A stretch of 64,000 nt of DNA from Aquincola tertiaricarbonis (GCF_023573145.1 NZ_CP097635.1:2108001-2172000); one strand, 5' to 3'. Shown: positions 17,056 through 26,421, numbered from the stretch's first letter. The notes: generated from the letters alone by a model not told the origin. Numbers and translations: made by a program.

Positions 17056-20000
17056 ATGCGCGCAGACCGCACCGTTTCACCCACCCATCGCTCACGCCAA
17101 CGCCTGCGCCGCAGCGCCATCGGCGTGGCCGTGCTCAACCTGATGGCCCTGACACTGACCCAGCCGGTGCAGGCCATGGACGCCTATTGGGCCGGCGGTG
17201 AAGGCTCGTGGACCAGCGGCGCGGCCTGGGTGGACGGCCTGGTGCCGGACTATGCAGACCGGGTCTTCATCGATGCCCTGGTCGATCCGGCTGCCCAATC
17301 CATCGTATGGGTGGATGGCGGTGTGGCGGCTTCTCAGGTGTTCATCGGTGCTGGCGACGCCCTGAACATTCGCCAGGGCAGCCTCACGTTGCATGGCGGG
17401 CTGGTGAGCAACGACGGCGTGCTGACGGTGCAGGGCTCACCCTATGTGGGCAGCGCATCGTTGAATCTGGCCGCCAGCACCACGCTGGCGGGCAGCGGCA
17501 GCACGGTGCTCAGCGATCCCAACTACAGCTACGTCTACGGCAACGGCCACACGCTGACCATCGCTGCCGGCCACACGCTGCGCGGTACCGGTTACGTCGG
17601 CATCGACGGCAACATCAACGTCGTCAACCAGGGAGCGGTGATCGCCGAGGGCGGCGTCTTGCGCCTGGCGCTGGGCGGAGGCCGCAGCTTCAACAACGTG
17701 GCGGGCACCGTCACCGTGGCCGACGGCGCTACGCTCAGCCTGGACAGCGGCAGCCTCAGTGGCGGCACCATCACCGGCCAGGGCGAGGCTCGCCTGACCG
17801 GCGGCGGTGTCTACCGCGATACGCAGCTGGCAGGGCAACTGCAAGTCGCTGCCGGCACCAACCTGTCGCTGGCCGGCACCATCACCAACACCGGCAAGCT
17901 GACGGTGCAAGGCTCGCCCTACGCCGGCGGTGCGTCCTTGAGCCTGGCCGCCGACACCACGCTGGCCGGTGGCGGCAGCACGGTGCTGAGCCACCAGTAC
18001 TACAGCTACATCTACGGCAACGGTCGGACGCTGACCATCGGGCAAGGCCACACGCTGCGCGGGGCGGGTTACATCGGTGCGGACGGCAACATCAACGTTG
18101 TCAACCAAGGCAGCGTGGTGGCCGAGGGTGGTGTCCTGTCCTTTTTCGTAGGCAATGCCCAGACGGTGGACAACAGCGCCGGCACCATCAGCGTGGCGGC
18201 CAACGGCAGCTTGAGGCTGGAAGGCGGCAAGCTGGGTGGCGGCGTGATCCACGGCGAGGCCGGCGCCTTGCTGGGCGGCAGCGGCCTCTACGAGAACACG
18301 CGGCTGACCGGCAGCTTCCAGGCCAATTCCAACCTCAACCTCAAAGACAGCCGCCTGGAAGGGCAGTTGCAGGTGCTGGGCGGCGGCTATGTCGGCCTGG
18401 CCGGCACGATCACCAGCACCGGCACGCTGACCGTGCAAGGCTTGCCCTCCGTCGGCGGTGCCTATGTGACCCTCGCTGGCGACACTACGCTGGCCGGTAG
18501 CGGCAGCACGGTGCTCGGCGATCAAAACTACAGCTCCATCTATGGCAGTGGCCGCACGCTGACCATCGGGCAAGGCCACACGCTGCGCGGGGCGGGTTAC
18601 ATCGGTGCCGACGGCAACATCAACGTCGTCAACAAAGGCAGCGTGGTGGCCGAGGGAGGTGCTCTGTCGCTATACCTGGGCAGTACTCAAACGGTGGACA
18701 ACAGCGCCGGCACCATCAGCGTGGCGGCCAACGGCAGCTTGAGGCTGGAAGGCGGCAAGCTGGGTGGCGGCGTGATCCAAGGCGAGGCCGGCGCCCTGCT
18801 GGGCGGCGGCGGCATTTACGAGAACACCCGGCTGACCGGCAGCTTCCAGGCCAATTCCAACCTCAACCTCAAAGACAGCCGCCTGGAAGGGCAGTTGCAG
18901 GTGCTCGGTGGCGGCTCTGTGGGCCTGGCCGGCACCATCACCAACACCGGCACGCTGACCGTGCAGGGCTCGCCCTCCGTCGGCAGTGCCTACGTCACCC
19001 TGGCTGGCGACACCACGCTGGCCGGTGGCGGCAGCACGGTACTCGGCGATCAGAACTACAGCTCCATCTATGGCGGCGGCCGCACGCTGACCATCGGGCA
19101 AGGCCACACGCTGCGCGGGGCGGGTTACATCGGTGCGGACGGCAACATCAACGTCGTCAACCAGGGTGCGGTTATCGCCGAGAGCAGCGTTCTGCACTTG
19201 TTGCCCGGCGACGGTCGCAGCTTCAACAACGCGGCAGGCACCGTCACCGTGGCCGACGGCGCCACGCTCAGCCTGGACAGCGGCAGCTTCAGCGGCGGCA
19301 CGATCACCGGCCAGGGCGCGGCACAACTGACCGGCGGCGGCATCTACCGAGACACCCAGTTGGCGGGGCCGTTGCGGGTCGCTGCCGGCACCAACCTGTT
19401 GCTGGCGGGCACCATCGCCAACACCGGCACGCTGACCGTGCAAGGCTCGCCCTACACCGGCAGTGCCCATGTGACCCTGGCCGGCGACACCACGCTGGCC
19501 GGTGGCGGCAGCACGGTGCTCGCCGATCAGAACTACAGCTCCATCTACGGCAGCGGCCGCACGCTGACAATCGGGCAAGGCCACACGCTGCGCGGTGCGG
19601 GCTATGTCGGCAACGACAGCAACATCAACGTCGTCAACAAGGGCAGTGTGGTGGCCGAGGGCGGCCGACTGTCGGTGAGTCCGGGGATCGACCGGACGGT
19701 GAACAACAGCACGGGCACCATCACCGTGGCCAATAACGGCGTGTTCAGCCTCGAGAGCGGCACGCTGACCGGCGGCGTCATCCACGGGCAGGGCGGCGCG
19801 GAGTTGGCGGGTGGCGGCGCCTACGACAACACCCGACTGACCGGCAGCTTGCGGACGGCATCGAACCTCAACCTCAAGGACAGCCGGCTGGAGGGGCAGC
19901 TGCATGTGCTGGGCGGCGGCCGTCTGGGCCTGGCCGGCACCATCACCAACACGGGCACGCTGACCGTGCAGGGCTCGCCCTACACCGGCGGTGCCTATGT

Positions 20001-20655
20001 GACCCTGGCCGGCGACACCACGCTGGCCGGTGGGGGCAGCACGGTGCTCGGCGATCAGAACTACAGCTCCATCTATGGCAACGGCTACGCGCTGACCATC
20101 GGGCAAGGCCACACGCTGCGTGGGGCGGGTTATGTCGGCAACGACGGCAACATCAACGTCGTCAACCAGGGCAGCCTGATCGCCGAGGGTGGGCGTTTGA
20201 CCCTGCAGATGCAGTCCGGCCAGCGCTTTGACAACACCGCCGGGCTGATCCGCGTTGACGACACCGGCCAGATCCTGCTGTACGGCGATCTGCTGCTGGG
20301 CGATGCCTCGCAGCTGGTGTTCGACGTGGCCGGCGTGGGCGGGCAGGCGGCCTGGGGTGGGCTGTCGTGGTATGCGCCGGCCAGCTTCGATGGCACGCTG
20401 CGGCTGAACTTTGACGGCTACACGCCGACGGTGGGTCAGCAGTTCAGCTTGATCCAGTACAGCGGCAGCTACAGCGGCGCCTTCGACGCGGCGCTGGCCA
20501 ACGGCTACACGCTGAGCCTGAGCTATGCCGACAACCTGGTGGTGGCCACGGTCACCGGCGTGTCGCCGGTGCCGGAGCCCGGCACCTGGGCGCTGTGGCT
20601 GGCCGGTGCCGCGGCGCTGGGCGCCGTGGTGCGTCGCCGCTCGCGCCAAGACTGA
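17056..20655 (+). CDS. tandem-repeat beta-helix-type PEP-CTERM sorting domain protein
   Basis: 1199 aa exported protein. The N-terminal signal region is long and basic (MRADRTVSPTHRSRQRLRRS) with a hydrophobic core ending PVQA. The mature start YWAGGEGSWTSGAAWVDG is typical of beta-helical passenger domains. The body is a tandem array of 159/176-aa repeats rich in Gly, Thr and Asn (GHTLRGAGYIGADGNINVVN). The C-terminus is a PEP-CTERM signal: VPEPGTWAL, a hydrophobic helix and RRRSRQD, which directs processing by exosortase and ties the protein to the cell surface or matrix. GGAGAGAG lies 8-15 bp before the ATG. A surface or biofilm-matrix role is inferred; no catalytic motif is seen. Confidence 0.9.
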   Translation: MRADRTVSPTHRSRQRLRRSAIGVAVLNLMALTLTQPVQAMDAYWAGGEGSWTSGAAWVDGLVPDYADRVFIDALVDPAAQSIVWVDGGVAASQVFIGAGDALNIRQGSLTLHGGLVSNDGVLTVQGSPYVGSASLNLAASTTLAGSGSTVLSDPNYSYVYGNGHTLTIAAGHTLRGTGYVGIDGNINVVNQGAVIAEGGVLRLALGGGRSFNNVAGTVTVADGATLSLDSGSLSGGTITGQGEARLTGGGVYRDTQLAGQLQVAAGTNLSLAGTITNTGKLTVQGSPYAGGASLSLAADTTLAGGGSTVLSHQYYSYIYGNGRTLTIGQGHTLRGAGYIGADGNINVVNQGSVVAEGGVLSFFVGNAQTVDNSAGTISVAANGSLRLEGGKLGGGVIHGEAGALLGGSGLYENTRLTGSFQANSNLNLKDSRLEGQLQVLGGGYVGLAGTITSTGTLTVQGLPSVGGAYVTLAGDTTLAGSGSTVLGDQNYSSIYGSGRTLTIGQGHTLRGAGYIGADGNINVVNKGSVVAEGGALSLYLGSTQTVDNSAGTISVAANGSLRLEGGKLGGGVIQGEAGALLGGGGIYENTRLTGSFQANSNLNLKDSRLEGQLQVLGGGSVGLAGTITNTGTLTVQGSPSVGSAYVTLAGDTTLAGGGSTVLGDQNYSSIYGGGRTLTIGQGHTLRGAGYIGADGNINVVNQGAVIAESSVLHLLPGDGRSFNNAAGTVTVADGATLSLDSGSFSGGTITGQGAAQLTGGGIYRDTQLAGPLRVAAGTNLLLAGTIANTGTLTVQGSPYTGSAHVTLAGDTTLAGGGSTVLADQNYSSIYGSGRTLTIGQGHTLRGAGYVGNDSNINVVNKGSVVAEGGRLSVSPGIDRTVNNSTGTITVANNGVFSLESGTLTGGVIHGQGGAELAGGGAYDNTRLTGSLRTASNLNLKDSRLEGQLHVLGGGRLGLAGTITNTGTLTVQGSPYTGGAYVTLAGDTTLAGGGSTVLGDQNYSSIYGNGYALTIGQGHTLRGAGYVGNDGNINVVNQGSLIAEGGRLTLQMQSGQRFDNTAGLIRVDDTGQILLYGDLLLGDASQLVFDVAGVGGQAAWGGLSWYAPASFDGTLRLNFDGYTPTVGQQFSLIQYSGSYSGAFDAALANGYTLSLSYADNLVVATVTGVSPVPEPGTWALWLAGAAALGAVVRRRSRQD
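17421..20220 (+). repeat. five and a half in-frame tandem repeats, 477 or 528 bp
   Basis: Anchored on GCTGACSGTG, units begin at 17421, 17898, 18426, 18954, 19431 and 19959, giving lengths 477, 528, 528, 477 and 528 bp plus a partial sixth. The two lengths differ by 51 bp (17 codons), because one unit type (call it B) adds the segment NLKDSRLEGQLQVLGGG while the other (A) has YRDTQLAGQLQVAAGT in its place. The order is A-B-B-A-B. Many stretches are identical between units at nucleotide level, for example around 18301-18380 and 18829-18908, which implies recent duplication or gene conversion. Confidence 0.9.
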
Positions 20656-20656
20656 T

Positions 20657-20764
20657 GTGACCCCCAAGCTCGCTGCGCTCGCGCCCCCCGAGGGGGAGCT
20701 CAGTCTCTTGGGGCGGCCCGGCGGGACTGAGGTGACCCCCGGCTCGCTGCGCTGGCGGCCCCCG
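20657..20764. repeat. Burkholderiales-type intergenic palindromic repeat
   Basis: Between two convergent genes lies GTGACCCCCAAGCTCGCTGC..., with arms CCCCAAG (20662-20668) and CTTGGGG (20707-20713) enclosing a second palindrome CCCCC-GA-GGGGG (20685-20696). A partial second copy starts at 20732 (GTGACCCCCGGCTCGCTGCG). From recollection, this kind of element is repeated widely between genes in Burkholderiales such as Leptothrix and Rubrivivax. Here it may also act as a bidirectional terminator. Confidence 0.65.
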
Positions 20765-21736
20765 CTACCGCGGCTGGGGCATCACCACCGCCCTAAACGT
20801 CTGCCGCGCCGGCGGCAGCTTCTTGCAGGGCGTGCCGCCCACGTCCAGGCCGCCGTCGTCGCTGAGGAACTGCAGCTCGCCGCTGCCGGGCCAGGCGAAC
20901 AGGGCTTCGGGTTGCAGGCCGGTGAAGGCGGCGCTGTCCTGCAGCTGCGGTGCGTCGCCCGCTCGGCCGCTCCAGCGGTAGAGCGAGAAGCTGCCACGGT
21001 CGGCGGTGGGGCCGGCCACGATCCAGTAGGCGTTGCCGATGCGTTCGATGCTGCGCACGCCGCGGTTGCGCAAAGTCAGCAGCACCGGCTCGCCGAACTG
21101 CGCGGTGCGGCCGTGCTCCACCACCTCGACCGGGTTGAGCAGCGGCACCAGCAGTGCACGCCCATTGGGAATGGGGTTGCGCAAGCCGATCAGCAGGCCG
21201 CCTTCCGGCGTGGCGGCCAAGCCTTCGATGTTCAGGCCGCCGGGCGCTTCGGGCGGCAGGCGGGCCGCCTCTTCCAGCTTCAGGTGCTGCAGCGTGGGCG
21301 CTGCCACCAGGTCGTCGAGCAGCCGGGTATAGGCAGCGCCGGCCGGCTGCAGCAGGCCGTCTTCGGCATCGGTGGCGAACAATCGCAGGCGCTCTTCGCG
21401 GCGCTTGCCGCCGCTGTTGCGGCCGTGTGAGCTGATCCAGTAGATGCGGCTGCCGATGCGCGCCGCCCCTTCGATGTCGGCCTCTCGCTGCCCGGTGCCC
21501 AGGAAGCCGTCCAGCCTCAGCTGCCCGATGGGCTCCGGCTCACCGCGGGTGTAGAGCCGCAGCACGTTGTCCTCGTCGCTGGCCACGACGAAGTGCTGCG
21601 CATCGGTGGCTTCGGCGGCCGAGGCGTCGCACAGGCCGCGGTAGGTCTCCACCGTGGCGGCGTGGCTGCCGGCCCCGGTGACCAGGCCGGCCAGCAACCA
21701 GGCGGCGGGCAGCAGCGCGCGCAGGCTGTGCATCAC
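20765..21736 (-). CDS. DUF3616 domain-containing exported protein
   Basis: 323 aa. Signal peptide [26 protein letters not shown]. The rest is a beta-rich DUF3616 domain: [59 protein letters not shown] and [15 protein letters not shown] segments suggest a beta-propeller. The function of the family is not known. Its start overlaps the kynA stop by 4 bp, so it is translationally coupled to tryptophan dioxygenase, but no catabolic role can be read from the sequence. Confidence 0.85.
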   Translation of the reverse strand: MMHSLRALLPAAWLLAGLVTGAGSHAATVETYRGLCDASAAEATDAQHFVVASDEDNVLRLYTRGEPEPIGQLRLDGFLGTGQREADIEGAARIGSRIYWISSHGRNSGGKRREERLRLFATDAEDGLLQPAGAAYTRLLDDLVAAPTLQHLKLEEAARLPPEAPGGLNIEGLAATPEGGLLIGLRNPIPNGRALLVPLLNPVEVVEHGRTAQFGEPVLLTLRNRGVRSIERIGNAYWIVAGPTADRGSFSLYRWSGRAGDAPQLQDSAAFTGLQPEALFAWPGSGELQFLSDDGGLDVGGTPCKKLPPARQTFRAVVMPQPR

Positions 21737-22596
21737 AGGTCGGTGCGCAGCCGCCAGATTTCAGGGAACAGCACCACGTCCAGCATCTTGCGCAGGTAGC
21801 TCACGCCGCCGGTGCCGCCGGTGCCGCGCTTGAAGCCGATGACACGTTCCACCGTGGTGACGTGGCGGAAGCGCCAGAGCCGGAAGGCGTCTTCGATGTC
21901 GGTGAGCTTTTCGCCCAGCTGGTACAGGTCCCAGTGCTGGTCGGGGTGGCGGTACACCTCCAGCCAGGCCGCTTCCACGTCGTCGCTCTGTTCGTAGGGC
22001 AGGGTCCAGTCGCGGTCGAGGTGGCTGGCGGGCACCGGCAGGCTGCGGCGGGCCAGCAGGCGCAGCGCCTCGTCGTACAGCGAGGGCGCGCGCCAGGCCT
22101 TCTCCACCATGGCCAGCAGGTCAGGGCGGTGCTGGTGGGGCTTGAGCATGGCCGGGTTCTTGTTGCCCAGCATGAACTCGATGCAGCGGTACTGCGCGCT
22201 TTGGAAGCCGCTGCTCTTGGCCAGGTAGGGCCGCATCGCGGTGTACTCGGGCGGCGTCATCGTCGACAGCACGGTCCAGGCGCCCACCAGTTGCTCCATG
22301 ATGCGGCTCACCCGCGCCAGCATCTTGAAGGCCGGTGCCATGCGCTCTTCGGCCACCGCCTGCACGGCGGCGGTCAGCTCATGCAGCATCAGCTTCATCC
22401 ACAGCTCGCTGGTCTGGTGCTGCACGATGAACAGCATCTCGTCATGCGCGGGTGACAGCGGATGCTGGGCGCTGAGGATCTGGTCCAGGTGAAGGTAGTC
22501 GCCATAGCTCATGTCGCGGCTGAAGTCGAGCTGGGCGCCTTCTTCCTGGACGATGCGTTCGGTGGCGGCGGGCGCGGGGGCGGGCGGTGTGGTCAT
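21733..22596 (-). CDS. kynA: tryptophan 2,3-dioxygenase
   Basis: 287 aa heme enzyme that converts L-tryptophan to N-formylkynurenine, the first step of kynurenine catabolism. Hallmarks are [13 protein letters not shown], the substrate-side His60 in [32 protein letters not shown] and the heme-ligand His245 in [21 protein letters not shown]. The length is normal for bacterial KynA (about 280 aa). It lies 50 bp after the formamidase-like gene and overlaps the DUF3616 gene by 4 bp. kynU is not in the window. Confidence 0.97.
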   Translation of the reverse strand: MTTPPAPAPAATERIVQEEGAQLDFSRDMSYGDYLHLDQILSAQHPLSPAHDEMLFIVQHQTSELWMKLMLHELTAAVQAVAEERMAPAFKMLARVSRIMEQLVGAWTVLSTMTPPEYTAMRPYLAKSSGFQSAQYRCIEFMLGNKNPAMLKPHQHRPDLLAMVEKAWRAPSLYDEALRLLARRSLPVPASHLDRDWTLPYEQSDDVEAAWLEVYRHPDQHWDLYQLGEKLTDIEDAFRLWRFRHVTTVERVIGFKRGTGGTGGVSYLRKMLDVVLFPEIWRLRTDL

Positions 22597-22646
22597 GGCA
22601 GGGTGGTCACGGCAGGGGGGCACAAGGGCCGCGGCGCGTGCAGGTT

Positions 22647-23525
22647 TCAGGCCACCGCGCCCAGGCGCTCGGCCACCCAGCGGCACAGCGGGCTGTCGGG
22701 GTCTTCAAAGCCGTGGATGGCCGAGAAGTGGTGCTTGCCGGCCTGGGGCAGCAACTCGGCCGTGTTGCCGGCGGCCTGCCAGGCGGCGTGGTAGCCCAGG
22801 GCCTGGCGCTCGAACTCGGGCGGCTCATCGGCGCCCCAGGTGATCAGCGCCGGTGTGCTGCACGGCCGCACGCCGAAGGTGGGTGAGTTGCGGCGGATGA
22901 TGCCGTCGTCCAGCTGGATCATCGGCTGCAGGTAGCTGTAGCGCAGCGGCTCGAGTTCATACAGGCCGCTCACCAGCACGGCCGCGCGGAAGGGGTCGGC
23001 CGGCAGGCCGTAGTCTTCCTGCCAGCGGGTTTGCAGGGCCATCGCGGTGAGGTGGCCGCCGGCCGAATGGCCACCGATGGCCACGCGCCGCGGGTCGCCG
23101 CCATGCTGGCCGATGTGGCGCAGCACCCAGGCCAGGGCGGCACGCGTCTGGCGCACGATCTCGTCGATGGTGACCTGCGGGCACAGCGCGTAGTTGGTGG
23201 CCACGGTGGTGATGCCCCGCTGGCGCAGGCCCAGCGCCACGCAGCTGAATTCCTTGGCCGACAGGCTGCGCCAGTAGCCGCCATGGATGAAGACGAACAC
23301 CGGCGCGTCGGGCCGCTCGGCCGGAAAGATGTCCAGCGTTTCTGCCAGCGTGGGGCCGAAGGGCACATCGAGCGTGCAGGGCAGGCTGCTGCGGGCCAGC
23401 GCGCTGCGTTCCACATAGTGCCGCGCCTCGGCGGCGGCATCGGCCACCGCGGCCGATGCGTTGTACTGCGCGTCGATCTCGGCTTGCGTGGTGAAGCCGC
23501 GGAACAAGGGACGGGGCATGGTCAT
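22647..23525 (-). CDS. alpha/beta hydrolase, probable kynurenine formamidase (esterase-type)
   Basis: 292 aa. Oxyanion-hole motif HGGYW at 81-85 and nucleophile elbow GHSAGG with Ser154 place it in the hormone-sensitive-lipase-like/Bna7 group of hydrolases; a candidate acid is in WGADEPPEF and the histidine in [10 protein letters not shown]. Beside kynA it most likely hydrolyses N-formylkynurenine to kynurenine and formate. The metal-dependent KynB type of formamidase is a different fold, so the symbol kynB is not used. It starts 63 bp after the alcohol dehydrogenase stop on the same strand. Confidence 0.85.
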   Translation of the reverse strand: MTMPRPLFRGFTTQAEIDAQYNASAAVADAAAEARHYVERSALARSSLPCTLDVPFGPTLAETLDIFPAERPDAPVFVFIHGGYWRSLSAKEFSCVALGLRQRGITTVATNYALCPQVTIDEIVRQTRAALAWVLRHIGQHGGDPRRVAIGGHSAGGHLTAMALQTRWQEDYGLPADPFRAAVLVSGLYELEPLRYSYLQPMIQLDDGIIRRNSPTFGVRPCSTPALITWGADEPPEFERQALGYHAAWQAAGNTAELLPQAGKHHFSAIHGFEDPDSPLCRWVAERLGAVA

Positions 23526-23588
23526 CGGGCTGAGGTCCTGGCAATGCCCCTGGCGGGGCGCCGGGATTGTAGGAGCCCGATGCTGTCG

Positions 23589-24665
23589 TCACGGTGTCAG
23601 CGCCACCTTCAGCACGCCATCGCGCTGGTGCGCGAACAGCTCGTAGGCGGCTTCCACGTCGTCCAGCTTGTAGCGGTGCGTCACCAGCGCGCCCAGGTCG
23701 GCGCGGCCGGCCTCGATCACCGACATCAGCCGGCGCATGCGTTCCTTGCCGCCGGGGCACAGCGTGGTCACGATCTTGTGGTCGCCCACGCCGGCCGCGA
23801 AGGCGCTGAGCGGAATGGTCAGGTCGGTGGAGTACACGCCCAGGCTGGACAGCGTGCCGCCCGGGCGCAGCACCCGCAGTGCGGCTTCGAAGGTGGCCTG
23901 CGTGCCCAGTGCCTCGATCGACGCATCCACGCCGCGGCCGCCGGTGATCTTCAGGATCTCGTCCACCACGTCCACCTTGCTGGCGTCCACCACCACGTCG
24001 GCGCCCAGGCGGCGGGCCATCTCCAGCCGCGCGGGCACCTTGTCCACGCCGATCACCAGCGTGGCGCCGCTGAGCTTGGCGCCCAGCGTGGCACACAGGC
24101 CGATGGGGCCCTGCGCGAACACCGCCACCGCATCGCCGATGCGGATGCCGGCGCTTTCCGCGCCCGAAAAGCCGGTGGACATGATGTCGGGGCACATCAG
24201 CACCTGCTCGTCGGTCAGGCCGTCGGGCACCGGCGCCAGGTTGACCATGGCGTCGGGCACCAGCAGGTACTCGGCCTGCGCGCCGTCGATGGTGTTGCCG
24301 AAGCGCCAGCCGCCCAGCGGCTTCCAGCCGTGGCGGGTGCCGGCACCGTCCTGCGAGCCGCAGCCGCACAGGCAGGCATTGCTCCAGCCGCTGGGCGTCA
24401 CCGCACCGGCGATCACGCGCTGGCCCTCGGTGTAGCCGCGCACCGCAGAGCCCAGCTTCTCGATCACCCCCACCGGCTCATGGCCAATGGTCAGGCCGCG
24501 TTCCACCGGGTACTCGCCTTTGAGGATGTGCACGTCGGTGCCGCAGATGGTGGTGGTGGTCACGCGGATCAGAGCGTCCAGCGGGCCGACGTCGGGCACC
24601 GGTTTGTCCTCGAGCACGATGCGGCCGGGTTCCACGAACACGGCGGCTTTCATCATCTGGGGCAT
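23589..24665 (-). CDS. zinc-dependent secondary-alcohol dehydrogenase-like protein
   Basis: 358 aa medium-chain dehydrogenase. Catalytic zinc ligands lie in ICGTDVHILKG and LTIGHEPVGVIEKLG; the Rossmann motif is AVFAQGPIGLCATLGAKLSG. Segments such as GWRFGNTIDGAQAEYLLVPDA and CPDIMSTGFSGAESAGI resemble the secondary-alcohol dehydrogenases of Thermoanaerobacter brockii and Clostridium beijerinckii. A CLCGCG run near residue 100 is unusual. The start at 24665 is backed by AGGAGAAG. It is first in the minus-strand order before the kynurenine genes, but there is no obvious metabolic link. The natural substrate is not known. Confidence 0.88.
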   Translation of the reverse strand: MPQMMKAAVFVEPGRIVLEDKPVPDVGPLDALIRVTTTTICGTDVHILKGEYPVERGLTIGHEPVGVIEKLGSAVRGYTEGQRVIAGAVTPSGWSNACLCGCGSQDGAGTRHGWKPLGGWRFGNTIDGAQAEYLLVPDAMVNLAPVPDGLTDEQVLMCPDIMSTGFSGAESAGIRIGDAVAVFAQGPIGLCATLGAKLSGATLVIGVDKVPARLEMARRLGADVVVDASKVDVVDEILKITGGRGVDASIEALGTQATFEAALRVLRPGGTLSSLGVYSTDLTIPLSAFAAGVGDHKIVTTLCPGGKERMRRLMSVIEAGRADLGALVTHRYKLDDVEAAYELFAHQRDGVLKVALTP

Positions 24666-24776
24666 GGTGGCTTCTCCTGGGTGAGCCTGGCGGAAGACGC
24701 AGCGTATGCCTCCCCGGTGCGCCACCGCTTGATTTTTCGCAATCGGCCGGGCCACGCGGGGCTGCACCATCGGCGC

Positions 24777-25871
24777 ATGCCGGTTTCCCGATGTCATCTC
24801 CCGCCTGGTGCTGCAGGGCGCCGCGCCATCGCCGGGGGCATCGTGGCCGTGCTGGTGGCCGTGGCGCTGGCGGGCTGCGCCGCACCCGGCGCCGCGCCGC
24901 CCGTGCAGGCCTGGGCCCGCGGCGGCGCCCCTGCCTCGTTCGCGCCGGCGCTGCAGCGGGGCCTGCCGTGGATCCTGGGCGTGTACGGCACCAGCCCCCG
25001 CGCCGCCGCCGAAGACCCTGACGACCTGCTGGACGTTCGCATCGGCGCCGGCTTCTTCATCGACGGGCAAGGCCATGCGGTGACGGCCGCGCACGTGGTG
25101 CAGGACGCGCAGCAGGTGGTGGTGCGCCTGCCCGACCAGCGGGTGCTGCCCGCCACGGTGCAGGCGCTGGACGAGGAGGCCGACATTGCCTTGCTGCAGC
25201 TGCCGGCCGAGGCGGTGCCCACGGGCCGCCAGGCCGGCGCTGCACCGCCCCTGGGCAGCGCCATGCGGCTGCGGCCGGGTGACTGGGTGCTGGCGGTGGG
25301 CGAGCCGTATGGGCTCAACCGCTCCGTCACCGCCGGCGTGGTGGGTGGCACCGACCGGCACTTCGGCGACGACCACGAACTGCTGTTCATCCAGAGCGAC
25401 CTGGCGCTCAACCCCGGCAATTCCGGCGGGCCCCTGCTGGACGCGGCGGGCGACATCGTGGGCCTGAACCTGCGCACGCTGGCCGGCATGTACGGCACGC
25501 CGGGCGTGAGCCTGTCGGTGCCCATCGAGATCGTGCTGCAGGTGGCGGCCGAGCTGCGCGCGGGCAGCAGCATCCGCCGGCCGCGGCTGGGCGCCCAGTT
25601 CGCCGATCTGGCGCCGCCGATGGCCTGGCTGCGCGGCTGGACCCAGGCCCAGGGCGCGCTGCTGGTCAGCGTGACCGGCGGCAGCCTGGCCGAGCGCATC
25701 GGCCTGCGTGCCGGTGATGTGGTGGTGGCGATGAACAGCCGCGCCGTGGCGCACAGCGCCGACTTCGCCCGCCAGCTGCTGGCCTGGCGCCAGCCGCTGG
25801 GCACGCGCTTTCTGGTGCGGCGCGGGCCGCAATTTCATACCCTGGTGGTGGACAGCGCTGCGCTAGACTGA
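24777..25871 (+). CDS. HtrA/DegP-like trypsin-type serine protease, lipoprotein
   Basis: 364 aa. A basic N-terminus is followed by a lipobox VALAGC with Cys34, so the mature protein is probably membrane-anchored in the envelope. The chymotrypsin-type domain has the triad His106 (TAAHVV), Asp136 (DIALL) and Ser216 (NPGNSGGP). A PDZ domain follows (about 265-360: GALLVSVTGGSLAERIGLRAGDVVVAMN). It is shorter than DegP (one PDZ, resembling DegS or HhoB). The gene ends 4 bp before a small His-rich copper-type gene, which may mean a shared transcript. The upstream in-frame extension has no coding character. Confidence 0.93.
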   Translation: MPVSRCHLPPGAAGRRAIAGGIVAVLVAVALAGCAAPGAAPPVQAWARGGAPASFAPALQRGLPWILGVYGTSPRAAAEDPDDLLDVRIGAGFFIDGQGHAVTAAHVVQDAQQVVVRLPDQRVLPATVQALDEEADIALLQLPAEAVPTGRQAGAAPPLGSAMRLRPGDWVLAVGEPYGLNRSVTAGVVGGTDRHFGDDHELLFIQSDLALNPGNSGGPLLDAAGDIVGLNLRTLAGMYGTPGVSLSVPIEIVLQVAAELRAGSSIRRPRLGAQFADLAPPMAWLRGWTQAQGALLVSVTGGSLAERIGLRAGDVVVAMNSRAVAHSADFARQLLAWRQPLGTRFLVRRGPQFHTLVVDSAALD

Positions 25872-25875
25872 GCCG

Positions 25876-26301
25876 ATGCGGTGGTTGCGCGTGTTCATGG
25901 TGTGGATGTTGGCGCTGGCCCTGCCCGTGCAGGGCATGGCTGCAGCCGCCATGCTTCACTGCGGCAGTGCCGAGCGCCACGCGCCGCGGCAGCACGCCGT
26001 GGCTGATGGCAGCGTTCACGCCGCCGGCCATGGTGAGCATCATCATCCGGCCGGCCATGGCGCCGACCATGCCCATGCCGGGGCGCCGGCCGACGAGCCC
26101 GGCACCACGCCCCATGCCCATGCCGCCGGGCATGCCTGCAGTGCCTGCGCGGCCTGCTGCGTGGCCCTGGCGCTGCCGCCGGCCATGCCGGTGCTGGCGA
26201 TGGCCGATGCCGCACCCACCGGCGTCACCGTCCTGGTGGCGCCGTCGCCGTCCTTCCTGACGGCCGGACCCGAACGCCCCCCTCGAAGCCTGCACGCCTG
26301 A
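25876..26301 (+). CDS. small His/Cys-rich exported protein (DUF2946/CzcI-like)
   Basis: 141 aa. Signal peptide MRWLRVFMVWMLALALPVQGMAAAA, then a His-rich middle with short runs such as GHGEHHHPAGHGADHAHA, a Cys cluster HACSACAACC, and a tail GPERPPRS. This arrangement is like small periplasmic proteins found at the head of copper or cobalt-zinc-cadmium resistance clusters and could bind metal. It lies 4 bp after the serine-protease gene and 120 bp before the next gene. Metal binding is inferred from composition and context, not shown. Confidence 0.75.
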   Translation: MRWLRVFMVWMLALALPVQGMAAAAMLHCGSAERHAPRQHAVADGSVHAAGHGEHHHPAGHGADHAHAGAPADEPGTTPHAHAAGHACSACAACCVALALPPAMPVLAMADAAPTGVTVLVAPSPSFLTAGPERPPRSLHA

Positions 26302-26421
26302 CGGGCGGGCGCTGCGGCGCCTGCCTTGGCAAGACGCGGGTCCGCCCGGCCCTTCGCACAGCCTGCCGGCTGCGCCGGCCGGACCCCGCTCTCTACGGCC
26401 TTCCTCGAGAGGATGTTCATC

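Noticed and set aside
17421..20220. CRISPR-like or satellite repeats
   Set aside because: The repeats are hundreds of bases long, in frame, and encode a continuous protein with signal peptide and PEP-CTERM end.
23031..24776. Long N-terminal extension of the HtrA-like protease
   Set aside because: This part is antisense to the alcohol dehydrogenase and formamidase genes and has no coding character; the lipobox near the start at 24777 gives the true N-terminus.
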